Assembly: GCF_000160135.1 (NCBI RefSeq)
Contig: NZ_GG729934.1
Coordinates: forward strand, 578,080-642,079
Direction: 5' to 3'
DNA: 64,000 nucleotides
Source: Oribacterium sp. oral taxon 078 str. F0262
GTDB lineage: Bacteria > Bacillota > Clostridia > Lachnospirales > Lachnospiraceae
The position numbers were made by a program, and so were the translations under genes. The notes under the pieces were generated by a model, which worked only from the letters and a program-made list of their open reading frames with translations, did no database searches and was not told where the DNA came from. Positions 52,622 through 59,554 of this stretch are shown here, piece by piece; within the stretch, counting starts at the first letter, position 1, and every line of letters starts with the position of its first letter.

Positions 52622-53239
52622 TCATTTATGGTACTCCTCTATTTTGTATTTATACTCATTTAGAAGTTCCCTTGAATAAATTTTTTCATTCTTCGAGTCT
52701 CTGACTTCTTTCCAAAGGATAGCCGCAACTTTTAGCTTATCAGAATAATAATCGCTAAATTCATCTAAGCAAAAGTCCTTTAGAAATTGATTCCATTGAC
52801 AAGCTGAATTATCATACTTAGCGTAGTCCGAGACCCCATAATATACTTTCAGCATATCATAAATTGTAAAATTCAAATCATTTTCAGCTTTTACTTTTCG
52901 CCAGGCTGTTGCCATATCCGCATTAAATTTAAATGGGGTAACAGCTGTTACAGCTGAAAAATAATCTCGAAATCTTTGATTGAAGGAAAAACCACATTCA
53001 AGTAATGGTGCATTTAATGTTATAATCTCGATTTGGTTTTTATTCGCCTTCTTCAAAGACTTTTCCACTCTAATTCCCTTAAAATATTGTTCTATAATAT
53101 GATTCAGCTCTTGTTTTGTACTTCTGTATTCTAGTCCAAGAGACTTGCAAATTTGTGAAAGCTCTTCGCGATACCAATAGTATCTGTTAAATTCTTCAAA
53201 TGATTTTATCTCTCTGAAATCCGGTCTGCTCTCTTTCAA
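52622..53239 (-). CDS. SAP-domain-like protein
   Basis: The start is TTG 53239, five bases after GGAGGTG. Residues 5-55 (RPDFREIKSFEEFNRYYWYR, EELSQICKSLGLEYRSTKQE, LNHIIEQYF) match the SAP/DUF6434-like helix-extended-loop-helix found in small Firmicute proteins. The other ~150 residues are hydrophilic and helical with repeated aromatic residues; I do not recognise them. The gene is much richer in A+T than genes left of 52 kb, which suggests acquisition. The neighbours are a macro-domain remnant and a Fic remnant. Confidence 0.65.
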   Translation of the reverse strand: MKESRPDFREIKSFEEFNRYYWYREELSQICKSLGLEYRSTKQELNHIIEQYFKGIRVEKSLKKANKNQIEIITLNAPLLECGFSFNQRFRDYFSAVTAVTPFKFNADMATAWRKVKAENDLNFTIYDMLKVYYGVSDYAKYDNSACQWNQFLKDFCLDEFSDYYSDKLKVAAILWKEVRDSKNEKIYSRELLNEYKYKIEEYHK

Positions 53240-53306
53240 ATACTCACCTCCAAAACTTCAAATTTGTTTCTCTCAATGTTTTGTTAGCGACGGGCGATAA
53301 TCTCCA

Positions 53307-53502
53307 ATGAAAAGTCAGATTAAAATCGCCCAATCAAGGGATCTGACAGCAAGGCGTTTTCTGCAGCTCCAGCAAAATCCCATCAGCGGAAAATTTGACT
53401 ATAATCATCTGAAACGAATCCATAAGTCCCTGTTTCAGGATCTTCATCTCTGGGCCGGGAAAGAAAGATCTGTCGACATTGCCAAGTCAGATATGTTCTG
53501 CG
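53307..53502 (+). pseudogene. Fic-domain protein fragment
   Basis: About 65 codons resemble the front of a Fic domain: NPISGKFDYNHLKRIHKSLF and QDLHLWAGKERSVDIAKSDM. The HPFxxGNG catalytic loop is missing. After FC at about 53500 the sequence becomes a 62-base repeat that recurs at 55569. So the gene was cut by rearrangement. No ribosome site precedes the first ATG. Confidence 0.7.
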
Positions 53503-53564
53503 GGGTACCAGGTATCGCTCAGAATTGCCGCTTAGACGGTCCAGAAAAATATCCGCATCCCCTA
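53503..53564. repeat. 62-bp dispersed repeat, copy A
   Basis: This block (starts GGGTACCAGGTATCGCTC, contains ATTGCCGCTTAGAC) matches 55569-55630 at 51 of 62 positions without gaps, and every difference is a transition. Each copy sits exactly at the broken end of another gene (Fic fragment here, IS3 transposase remnant there). Confidence 0.75.
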
Positions 53565-53624
53565 AACTGCTGCTTCATTTTGCGTCCACAGTTCGGACAA
53601 ACCTTGTTATTTTTTCCATGCTTC

Positions 53625-54872
53625 TTAGTTCTCTAAACTGTTCTCATTCAGCAGGAAGTCATAAACACTCATAATCAATACGCCAGACTCATTGTAATAC
53701 GGTGCAGGTGTGTCTTTGCTAATGATAATTCGCTTGAAGAAATCTCCGGTCAACATCAAAGATCTTTGCTCCTGCTCCATTTTTGCATGATCAGAAATCG
53801 CATAGGCAGACTGAATGTAATAGCGCTTGGAACCCTGATTGCAGACAAAATCAATTTCCAGCTGCTTACGAATGCTGTTGCCTTTCTCATTAGTGTCATA
53901 CTGCACAATAACACCTACATCCACATTGAAGCCCCTCATCTTCAGCTCGTTGAAGATGATATTCTCCATGCTGTGAGTTTCTTCAATCTGTCGGAAATTC
54001 AATCTGACATTGCGAAGCCCCATATCCGTAAAATAATACTTTACCGGCGTATCAATATATTTCTTTCCCTTCACGTCATAGCGAATTGCGCTGTCAATCA
54101 GGAAGGAATCACAGAGATAATCAATATACCGCTTGATTGTCACATTGCTGATCTTCTTTTTCTTAACGGTTTGAAATGTCGCTGACAATTTTTTGGTCAG
54201 AGAACCGATAGCCGAGGACAGAATGTTCAAAAGTTCCTCCAATTCTGCCTTATTGCGAATATTATGCCTACCGACGATATCTGAAATATAGGTTTCCTCA
54301 AAAAGGGATTTCAAAAACGCAATTTTTTGATCCGGAGTTCTAAATTCAAACACCAAAGGGATGCCTCCATAGAGCATATACTCATTCCAGCCGTCCTGCT
54401 TTGTTCCTTGATAGACTGACATAAATTCCGCAAAGTTTAAGGGATACATATGCACCTCATCCCCACGACCCCTGAACTCAGTAATGACATCCTTGGAAAG
54501 AAAACGGGCGTTGCTCCCGGTTACATATATATCCACATTTTTCATGCGTATCAGGCTATTGAGAATAGATTCAAATTCACCCAGCAGCTGTACCTCATCA
54601 AGCAGCACATAGTACATAGCATCATCTTTGATCTGCTCCTTCAGATACGGATACAAGACATCCGGATCGCGAAACTTCTTATTTCCAAAAGCATCAAAAG
54701 CAATCTCGATAATGTGCGCTTCATCTACGCCCTCAGACAGCAAATGCTCCTTAAAAAACGTAAAGAGGAGATATGACTTGCCGCACCTGCGCATACCGGT
54801 TATGACTTTAATAAGGCCGTTATGCTCCTTACTGATAAGTGTATTCAAGTAGCGATCTCTTTTGATTTCCAT
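53625..54872 (-). CDS. AAA ATPase with DUF4143 domain
   Basis: ATG 54872 (after AGGAGG) gives 415 residues. KVITGMRRCGKSYLLFTFFK is Walker A, YYVLLDEVQLLGEFESILNS Walker B, and VTGSNARFLSKDVITEFRGR sensor 1 with the arginine finger region. From about residue 200 comes the DUF4143 part: EETYISDIVGRHNIRNKAEL, DSAIRYDVKGKKYIDTPVKY and a nuclease-like end with QLEIDFVCNQGSKRYYIQSA. These proteins are frequent in genomic islands; their role is unsettled. It lies in IS-rich DNA but appears intact. Confidence 0.9.
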   Translation of the reverse strand: MEIKRDRYLNTLISKEHNGLIKVITGMRRCGKSYLLFTFFKEHLLSEGVDEAHIIEIAFDAFGNKKFRDPDVLYPYLKEQIKDDAMYYVLLDEVQLLGEFESILNSLIRMKNVDIYVTGSNARFLSKDVITEFRGRGDEVHMYPLNFAEFMSVYQGTKQDGWNEYMLYGGIPLVFEFRTPDQKIAFLKSLFEETYISDIVGRHNIRNKAELEELLNILSSAIGSLTKKLSATFQTVKKKKISNVTIKRYIDYLCDSFLIDSAIRYDVKGKKYIDTPVKYYFTDMGLRNVRLNFRQIEETHSMENIIFNELKMRGFNVDVGVIVQYDTNEKGNSIRKQLEIDFVCNQGSKRYYIQSAYAISDHAKMEQEQRSLMLTGDFFKRIIISKDTPAPYYNESGVLIMSVYDFLLNENSLEN

Positions 54873-54889
54873 GTACAGCACCTCCTATT

Positions 54890-54989
54890 AAAGATTTTTG
54901 CGGTTTACTGCAGAAATCTTCAATAGGATCATACCCCGTTCGAGGCTGTTTTACAACCGCTCTATGAAAGATTTTTGCGGTTTACTGCA
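54890..54989. repeat. 23-bp direct repeats upstream of the AAA gene
   Basis: AAAGATTTTTGCGGTTTACT plus GCA occurs at 54890-54912 and 54967-54989, 77 bases apart. Each contains the near-palindrome ATTTTTGC...GCAAAAAT. They lie just upstream of the AAA/DUF4143 start on its strand, where a promoter would be, so they may be operators or target-duplication scars. Confidence 0.6.
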
Positions 54990-55116
54990 AAAATATTTCG
55001 TGGACTTCACGCATCAAAGTTTGGAATCGGCTCTAATGCATCAAAGTCCTCGTCTGTCATCTGCGAGAGTCCAGGTTTTTGTCCGCATCCCCAAACAGAG
55101 ATTTCCACAGCAAGGA

Positions 55117-55560
55117 ACCTGGTTATTTAATATCACAGAGTTTGCCCTTCCCGCCGGAAAGGTTTCTATGTCACGGATCGTCGACTGCTTTGACGGATAC
55201 CTTTCGACCTGGACGATTGGACTTCATCCGAATGCGAACCTGGTAAATACAATGCCGGATCATCTGGCACAGAAACTTGGGACAGAGACAAAACCGATGA
55301 TACACACGGACAGAGGGTGCCACTACAGGTGGCCCGGCTGGATTAAACGTATGAGTGAGAATGGATGGACAAGGTCCATGTCAAAGAAAGAATACTCTCC
55401 TGACAACTCGGCATGTGAGGGGCTGTTCGGAAGGATTAAGAATGAGTTCTTCTATGGCAGAGACTGGATGGGAGTGAGTCTTGAAAATTTCGTGAAGGGG
55501 CTGGATGGATATCTTCACTGGTATAACGAAGACAGAATCAAGGAATCCTTGGATTCATGA
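55117..55560 (+). pseudogene. IS3-family transposase (OrfB) remnant
   Basis: From about 55117 the frame matches the OrfB catalytic core: NITEFALPAGKVSMSRIVDC, PNANLVNTM, MIHTDRGCHYRWPGWIKRMS and CEGLFGRIKNEFFYGRDW. The first catalytic Asp is gone (TDITEF in relatives reads FNITEF here), the N-terminal third is absent, and the frame ends early at DRIKESLDS. It is closely related to the remnant at 58498. The piece upstream in the same frame (54898-55116) is not transposase-like. Confidence 0.85.
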
Positions 55561-55568
55561 GTCCTGCA

Positions 55569-55630
55569 GGGTGCCGGGCATCGCTCGGGATTGCCGCTTA
55601 GACAGTCCAAGAAAACGTCCGCACCCCCTA
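55569..55630. repeat. 62-bp dispersed repeat, copy B
   Basis: Second copy of the repeat at 53503. Its ends are inverted (GGGTGC at the left, GCACCC at the right), so it could fold or be a miniature mobile unit. It abuts the left end of the IS3 element at 55632. Confidence 0.75.
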
Positions 55631-55668
55631 TTGTCAATATCACTTGACACATCTTCTACACGGAACTT

Positions 55669-56139
55669 TTATGCAGCCTGTCCCAGAAAGTCATAACACT
55701 GTTGTCTCATAACCATCGGAGGAAGACCGACATTTGCTGTGCAGATACGTCTGTTGTTCCAATAGATGATGAAGTACCTCCAGATCAGAGTTTTCCGTTC
55801 GCTGATGGTCATTTTCTTCGTGTCGTACCGCCCGTACAGGAGTTCCTCCTTCATCCTGGCCCACATTGCTTCACAGCGCGCATTGTCATGACATCTGCCG
55901 CCATCACTGTTCCTGCTCTGTATAATACCGCAGCGGGCAAGTGCGGCACGGTAGACTGCACCAGTGTACTGGCTTCCGCGGTCACTGTGAAGGATTGCTT
56001 TTTCGATACCGGGGAATGCCTTATGTGCGTTCTCTGCTGTGGATACACAGAGATCTGCCCGCATCTTGTCCGCCATGGAGAGCACCGGAACGCCAAGATC
56101 AAAGCAGTCAAAAATGGCTGAGACATAGAGTTTGCCGTC
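55669..56139 (-). pseudogene. IS3 OrfB, N-terminally deleted
   Basis: About 156 codons of the rve core remain: KLYVSAIFDCFDLGVPVLSM, ILHSDRGSQYTGAVYRAALA, NARCEAMWARMKEELLYGRY. Second Asp and Glu of the DDE triad are present; the N-terminal HTH_21 part and the first Asp region are truncated. There is no own start codon beyond a GTG at 56083-56085. The C-terminus PPMVMRQQCYDFLGQAA lies just inside the left inverted repeat. Confidence 0.8.
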
Positions 56140-56446
56140 CTTCCGCGAAAAAAGCGCTTGCCTCTGCGAGAAACTCGTTTTCTTCTTTCAGTCTGGTGTT
56201 TTCTTTCTCCAGGCTGCGGTTTTGCTGTCTGAGCTTCTGCGCCTTCTCTGTGAGGCTCATTGCGGTTTCCGGAGTGTAGGTACCCAGTCCGAGATCCAGA
56301 CGCCCTTCCTTGGCTGCCTTGCTCCATCCATAGAGCGTCTCCACGTTGATTCCGAGCTCCTTGGCTGCCTTGCTGAAGCCGATCTCCCGACCGAGCTTTA
56401 CGGCCTGGACTTTTAACTCTTTGTCGTAAACTTTTTTCTGTGCCAT
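56108..56446 (-). CDS. IS3 OrfA (helix-turn-helix subunit)
   Basis: The 112-residue product has MAQKKVYDKELKVQAVKLGR, the HTH GFSKAAKELGINVETLYGWS, and a C-terminal leucine-zipper-like coil (AQKLRQQNRSLEKENTRLKE). The normal end, EFLAEASAFFA, is present but the last ten residues (EGRQTLCLSHF) come from read-through across the deletion. It may still be translated and could repress related elements. Confidence 0.8.
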   Translation of the reverse strand: MAQKKVYDKELKVQAVKLGREIGFSKAAKELGINVETLYGWSKAAKEGRLDLGLGTYTPETAMSLTEKAQKLRQQNRSLEKENTRLKEENEFLAEASAFFAEGRQTLCLSHF

Positions 56447-56628
56447 TTTGACATCCATCTTCACCTGATTTCTTATTTAAATCCGTGAATGAGAAGTGTC
56501 AAGATTTATGATACAACACCAGATGCCAGAGTGGTTTTTTCTCTGACATCCGTTCCCAGTCCCCGCTGATTCTTTATTGTGATTATGATAAAATAATGAT
56601 AATATAACGATATAAAGGAGGTGCCACT

Positions 56629-56901
56629 ATGATCAACATTCGTCCTGTCTCGGATCTCAGAAATAAATTTTCAGAGATTGAGGAAACGGTTATTAATTCC
56701 AATGCGCCTGTGTTTCTTACAAAGAATGGTTATGGAACGATGGTGCTCATGAGTATTGAACAATACTCTGAGCTCACAGATAACATCGAGCGAAAACTGG
56801 ATGAGGCTGATGCCGCTGCGGAACAAACCACCGTTCGGTACTCTGCATCCGAAGTCTTTGGCAGAGCAAGGAGCAGAATTAATGAGCACGCAAAGGTATA
56901 A
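56629..56901 (+). CDS. Phd/YefM-family antitoxin
   Basis: The 90-residue product follows AAAGGAGGTG. MINIRPVSDLRNKFSEIEET, APVFLTKNGYGTMVLMSIEQ and YSELTDNIERKLDEADAAAE are the Phd/YefM fold. Its last 20 bases overlap the toxin gene, the usual arrangement for coupled synthesis. The N-terminal half should bind the operon's own promoter; the C-terminus neutralises the toxin. Confidence 0.92.
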   Translation: MINIRPVSDLRNKFSEIEETVINSNAPVFLTKNGYGTMVLMSIEQYSELTDNIERKLDEADAAAEQTTVRYSASEVFGRARSRINEHAKV

Positions 56902-57199
56902 GCTGTCATTTCTTCCTCTCTTTGAGAAAGACCTGGACGAAATCACAGACTATATTGCAAACCATCTGCAAAATCCAGATGCCGCGCTCCGGCTGATTGA
57001 TGATATTGAAATTGCGATCAATAAACGGCTTGAGATTCCGCTTGCTTTCGCACCCTATCCGTCATCAAAAAACAGACCACATCCTTACTACCGAATCAAT
57101 GTAAGAAACTTTTCAGTATTCTACGTTGTCATTGGCGACACAATGGAAGTTCGCCGTGTCCTGTATGCCAAACGTGATCTTGACAGCCTGTTGAAATAG
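56882..57199 (+). CDS. RelE/ParE-family toxin
   Basis: ATG 56882 lies inside the antitoxin gene; the longer frame upstream is a shadow. The 105-residue product has YKLSFLPLFEKDLDEITDYI, LINDIEIAINKRLEI-like LIDDIEIAINKRLEI, and RPHPYYRINVRNFSVFYVVI followed by MEVRRVLYAKRDLDSLL. This is the RelE/ParE fold with the late Arg and Tyr residues. RelE types cleave mRNA on the ribosome; ParE types block gyrase; I cannot tell which from sequence alone. A terminator follows 8 bases after the stop. Confidence 0.92.
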   Translation: MSTQRYKLSFLPLFEKDLDEITDYIANHLQNPDAALRLIDDIEIAINKRLEIPLAFAPYPSSKNRPHPYYRINVRNFSVFYVVIGDTMEVRRVLYAKRDLDSLLK

Positions 57200-57207
57200 T
57201 TACAGTT

Positions 57208-57232
57208 AAGCCGCCTGTTGAATAGGCGGCTT
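57208..57232 (+). terminator. Terminator of the toxin-antitoxin operon
   Basis: AAGCCGCCT (57208-57216) pairs with AGGCGGCTT (57224-57232) around GTTGAAT, followed by TTAT. Confidence 0.85.
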
Positions 57233-57305
57233 TTATCCGTCACCATATCCCCGGTATATCTTCTTGTGACAACACCTATAAAGATTCAATCCGTTCTGAC
57301 TTCCC

Positions 57306-58010
57306 TCATTTCTCTGAGTCTGCCGCGTCTTCCGGATCAATCTCAAGATCCGGCTCTGCCTGATCTTCTTCCTTGTCCAGCTCGTCCAGATAATCCTCTT
57401 CCTCGCCTTCCCTGTAATCGGCATCCGGATCCGGGCGGTCGTCTTCCTTGTTCTGCTTTCCGATCTTCTTATAGATATACGCACCGATGGTTCCGAAGCC
57501 GACCAGGATCATCAGAACCGGAGAACCGACAGGGACCTTGACCTTCTTTTTCGCCTTCGTCTCCTCTTTCTTCTCGGTCTTTATTGTGAAAGCTGTACCC
57601 TCCTTTGAGGCTGGCGTTAAGCCGGTCTCCTTTGCATCATCCTCCTTAGATTTTTATTCGGCGTATTCCTTGATCTTATCCTTATCCATAAGGGAAAGGA
57701 GATCCGCTTCATCAACCTAATTCAGGAAATGCACGGTCTCATTCCCGCTGTCATCGCGGTCGATGATGAGATTGAAGTAATTGCCTTTCTTCGTGGTCAT
57801 CGTGATGAATTGCTTGCCGCTCTTATTGCTGCTTCCGTAATCGTCCACCAGATTCATGTTGCCATCCGGAGTAAGCGAACCCTCCGGCTCGGTCGTGGTA
57901 TCAGATGCTGTATCTTCAGCATCTGTCTGATCTGCCATATTTCCTTCTGTATCTACTGCCGTTCCGACATCCGAAGGATTCTCTGTGTCATCCGGCAGTT
58001 TACTTGGGTT
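57306..58010 (-). pseudogene. DUF4366/CD1107-like mobile-element surface protein, two nonsense codons
   Basis: One reading frame carries the typical parts: an acidic lead (DTENPSDVGTAVDTEGN), KSGKQFITMTTKKGNYFNLI with IDRDDSGNETVHFLN, then VDEADLLSLMDKDKIKEYAE, KVKVPVGSPVLMILVGFGTI and GAYIYKKIGKQ (membrane anchor), and a very acidic tail. A TAG at 57717-57719 and a TAA at 57654-57656 interrupt it, both without frame change. Such proteins are encoded next to conjugation genes in Tn916/CTn-like elements. The signal-peptide end is missing. This marks the area as a decayed conjugative element. Confidence 0.75.
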
Positions 58011-58038
58011 CCAACACCGCAGTTTTACGCAAATTAAA

Positions 58039-58101
58039 AGAAGGTACAGTATAGTTTAATCTGATGCATTTCGCGTCGGATTAGCGTATGCTGTACCTTC
58101 T
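58039..58101. repeat. Long imperfect hairpin
   Basis: AGAAGGTACAG (58039-58049) pairs exactly with CTGTACCTTCT (58091-58101), and the inner arms (TAATCTGA with TCGGATTA) also pair, giving a stem of about 25-30 bp with mainly wobble mismatches. Seen between the DUF4366-like remnant and the DUF6431-like gene. It resembles a mobile-element end or a strong terminator without T-tract. Confidence 0.6.
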
Positions 58102-58134
58102 GTGTTATCTTTGTCATTGCCGCTATATAAAAAT

Positions 58135-58168
58135 AGCAGGTCTGCACCCTGAAAAAGTCGGACCTGCT
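58135..58168. repeat. Inverted repeat AGCAGGTC/GACCTGCT
   Basis: Perfect 8-base arms at 58135-58142 and 58161-58168, 42 bases before the DUF6431-like start. Possibly a terminator on the minus strand (the minus-strand stem is followed by TATTTTTATATA) or an element end. Confidence 0.5.
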
Positions 58169-58209
58169 GTCACACAGGACACAAGCACGGTTACCTAAGT
58201 ATCCGGCCC

Positions 58210-58497
58210 ATGTACAATGCTATGATAACCATACTTGTTGAAGATTGCAATCACATTTCACAAAACATATACGATTCTTTTATCCATGCTCTGCGGCTGC
58301 ATCAGCTGACATGTTCCTGCGGTTATTCTTCCTTCCTGACGATACATGGATATTACAGGCGTCACATCCGGGATGAGCATTCCTCTTCCATTCTCCGAAT
58401 CCTCAGGCTCAGATGCCCCGAATGCGGCGCTGCCCATGCGATTCTGCTGTCTTCCATTGTTCCGTATTCTCAGATTTTTGGGAGCGCGGACATTTTT
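58210..58497 (+). pseudogene. DUF6431-like zinc-finger protein, truncated by IS3
   Basis: About 96 codons are native: LTCSCGYSSFLTIHGYYRRH and LRCPECGAAHAILLSSIVPY form a CxC/CxxC zinc ribbon like that of transposon-associated DUF6431 proteins. After IFGSADIF the frame enters the IS3 remnant at 58498 and stops soon. Full-length relatives continue with a helix-turn-helix. The gene start is uncertain; no good ribosome site precedes the ATG at 58210. Confidence 0.65.
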
Positions 58498-59166
58498 TTA
58501 GACAGCCACACCCAACTCCTTTCTATGCTGAAGAGGACTGAGTCCTCCGAGTGTTGATTTGATTCGATCTGTGCAGTACCAGCGAATATAACTGTCGATC
58601 TCACATTTTAACTCAGCAATCGAACAGCCTTCCCAACTGCGGTTATAGAACATTTCGTTTTTTAGATGTCCGAAGAAGCCTTCACAGGCAGCGTTGTCTG
58701 GTGAACAGCCTTTTCTCGACATAGATCTTGTGAGTCCTGCGTCATTAACTATTTTGATCCATTCCGGCCATTGGTAATGACATCCGCGATCGGAATGGAT
58801 CATGGCTTTCTCTTCCGGATCCAGTGTATTGACAGCATCTCTCAGCATTGCGTTTACCAGATTGGCATTAGGAGAGACTCCCATCCTCCAACTGACAGGC
58901 ATTCCATCAAAACAGTCAATGGCAGGGGACAGATATCCCTTCCCGGACGGAATGGAAAACTCCGTGATATCCGTGAGCCACTTTTCATTCGGTTTATCCG
59001 CATGAAAATCACGATTGAAGAGATTCTCCGGGGCCATGCTGAGTTCACCCTGATAAGAGTTGTATTTACGTCTCCTGCGTATCTTGACAACAAGGGATTC
59101 CTCCTTCATGATTTTGCGGACGATCTTTTCAGAAACGCTTCTTACTCTTCGGTACGGCCGCCTCAC
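58498..59166 (-). pseudogene. IS3-family OrfB, 5'-truncated
   Basis: The 222-residue frame contains VRSVSEKIVRKIMKEESLVV, NEKWLTDITEFSIPSGKGYL (first Asp), MIHSDRGCHYQWPEWIKIVN (second Asp), CEGFFGHLKNEMFYNRSWEG (Glu) and the normal end LSPLQHRKELGV. All three catalytic residues remain, but the HTH_21 N-terminus and OrfA are missing. The frame upstream of about 59140 belongs to another gene fragment. It is related to the remnant at 55117, here with the DDE triad intact. Confidence 0.85.
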
Positions 59167-59392
59167 ATTCCAACACCTTCACGGCGCGGAAATCGGACTT
59201 GCTGAAGGTCTCGAAATCGACGTAATCAGCGAACGGCGGCTCGATGTTCAGATGCTCGAAATCGGGCTTCTTGGCGTCGAAGAGAGGCATCGCGGGGTCA
59301 TTTGCATTCACTGCCGGTGTAGCTTCGGACTCGGTGTTTTTGTCCTCAGAGCTTACACCATTTCCGTCACTGCCGCTCTTTAGCGACTTCAT
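59129..59392 (-). pseudogene. Methionyl-tRNA synthetase-like C-terminal fragment
   Basis: The frame reads DPAMPLFDAKKPDFEHLNIE then DYVDFETFSKSDFRAVKVLE and CEAAVPKSKK, which is the beginning of an EMAP/MetG-type tRNA-binding domain. It ends at the IS3 junction (RF stop). The catalytic part of MetRS is absent upstream. It is therefore a scrap brought or left by rearrangement, not the cell's metG. Confidence 0.65.
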
Positions 59393-59427
59393 TGTCGAGA
59401 ACTCTGTTCCAGATTTTACAAAGGTTC

Positions 59428-59544
59428 ACGTAAGTTCTTAAATCCTTATATTTCCGCTGTTCCAGAGAGCCTCATTTTTACGTAAGTTCTTACAGGTTCA
59501 CATACATCGTGTTCCGATTGGCGTAAGAATTGGCGTTACGCCAA
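59428..59544. repeat. Palindromic repeats downstream of the reverse transcriptase
   Basis: ACGTAAGTTCTTA occurs at 59428-59440 and 59480-59492; the second sits in the palindrome GTAAGTTCTTAC. Then TTGGCGTAA (59518-59526) and TTACGCCAA (59536-59544) form a perfect 9-bp stem 10 bases after the reverse-transcriptase stop on the minus strand. Additional short repeats CTGGAACAG and GTGAACCT occur twice each. No coding sequence; a structured RNA or element end is possible. Confidence 0.7.
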
Positions 59545-59554
59545 AGGGCCTCAG

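Larger units (their letters stand above)
55632..56515 (-). mobile_element. IS3-family element with internal deletion
   Basis: Imperfect inverted ends are visible: left 55632-55664, right 56482-56515, sharing CTTGACAC and the inner TCACGGA/ACACGGA text. Between them lie orfA (56108-56446) and an orfB lacking its first part. The element is about 880 bases rather than the usual 1.2-1.5 kb. The last residues of OrfA (EASAFFAE) run straight into text that in another frame continues OrfB (DGKLYVSAIFDCFDLG), marking the deletion point near 56140. It cannot make a complete transposase. Confidence 0.85.

Noticed and set aside
54898..55116. First 73 codons of the frame leading into the IS3 remnant as a separate gene
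   Set aside because: Contains the 23-bp repeat, lacks a ribosome site and matches no family.
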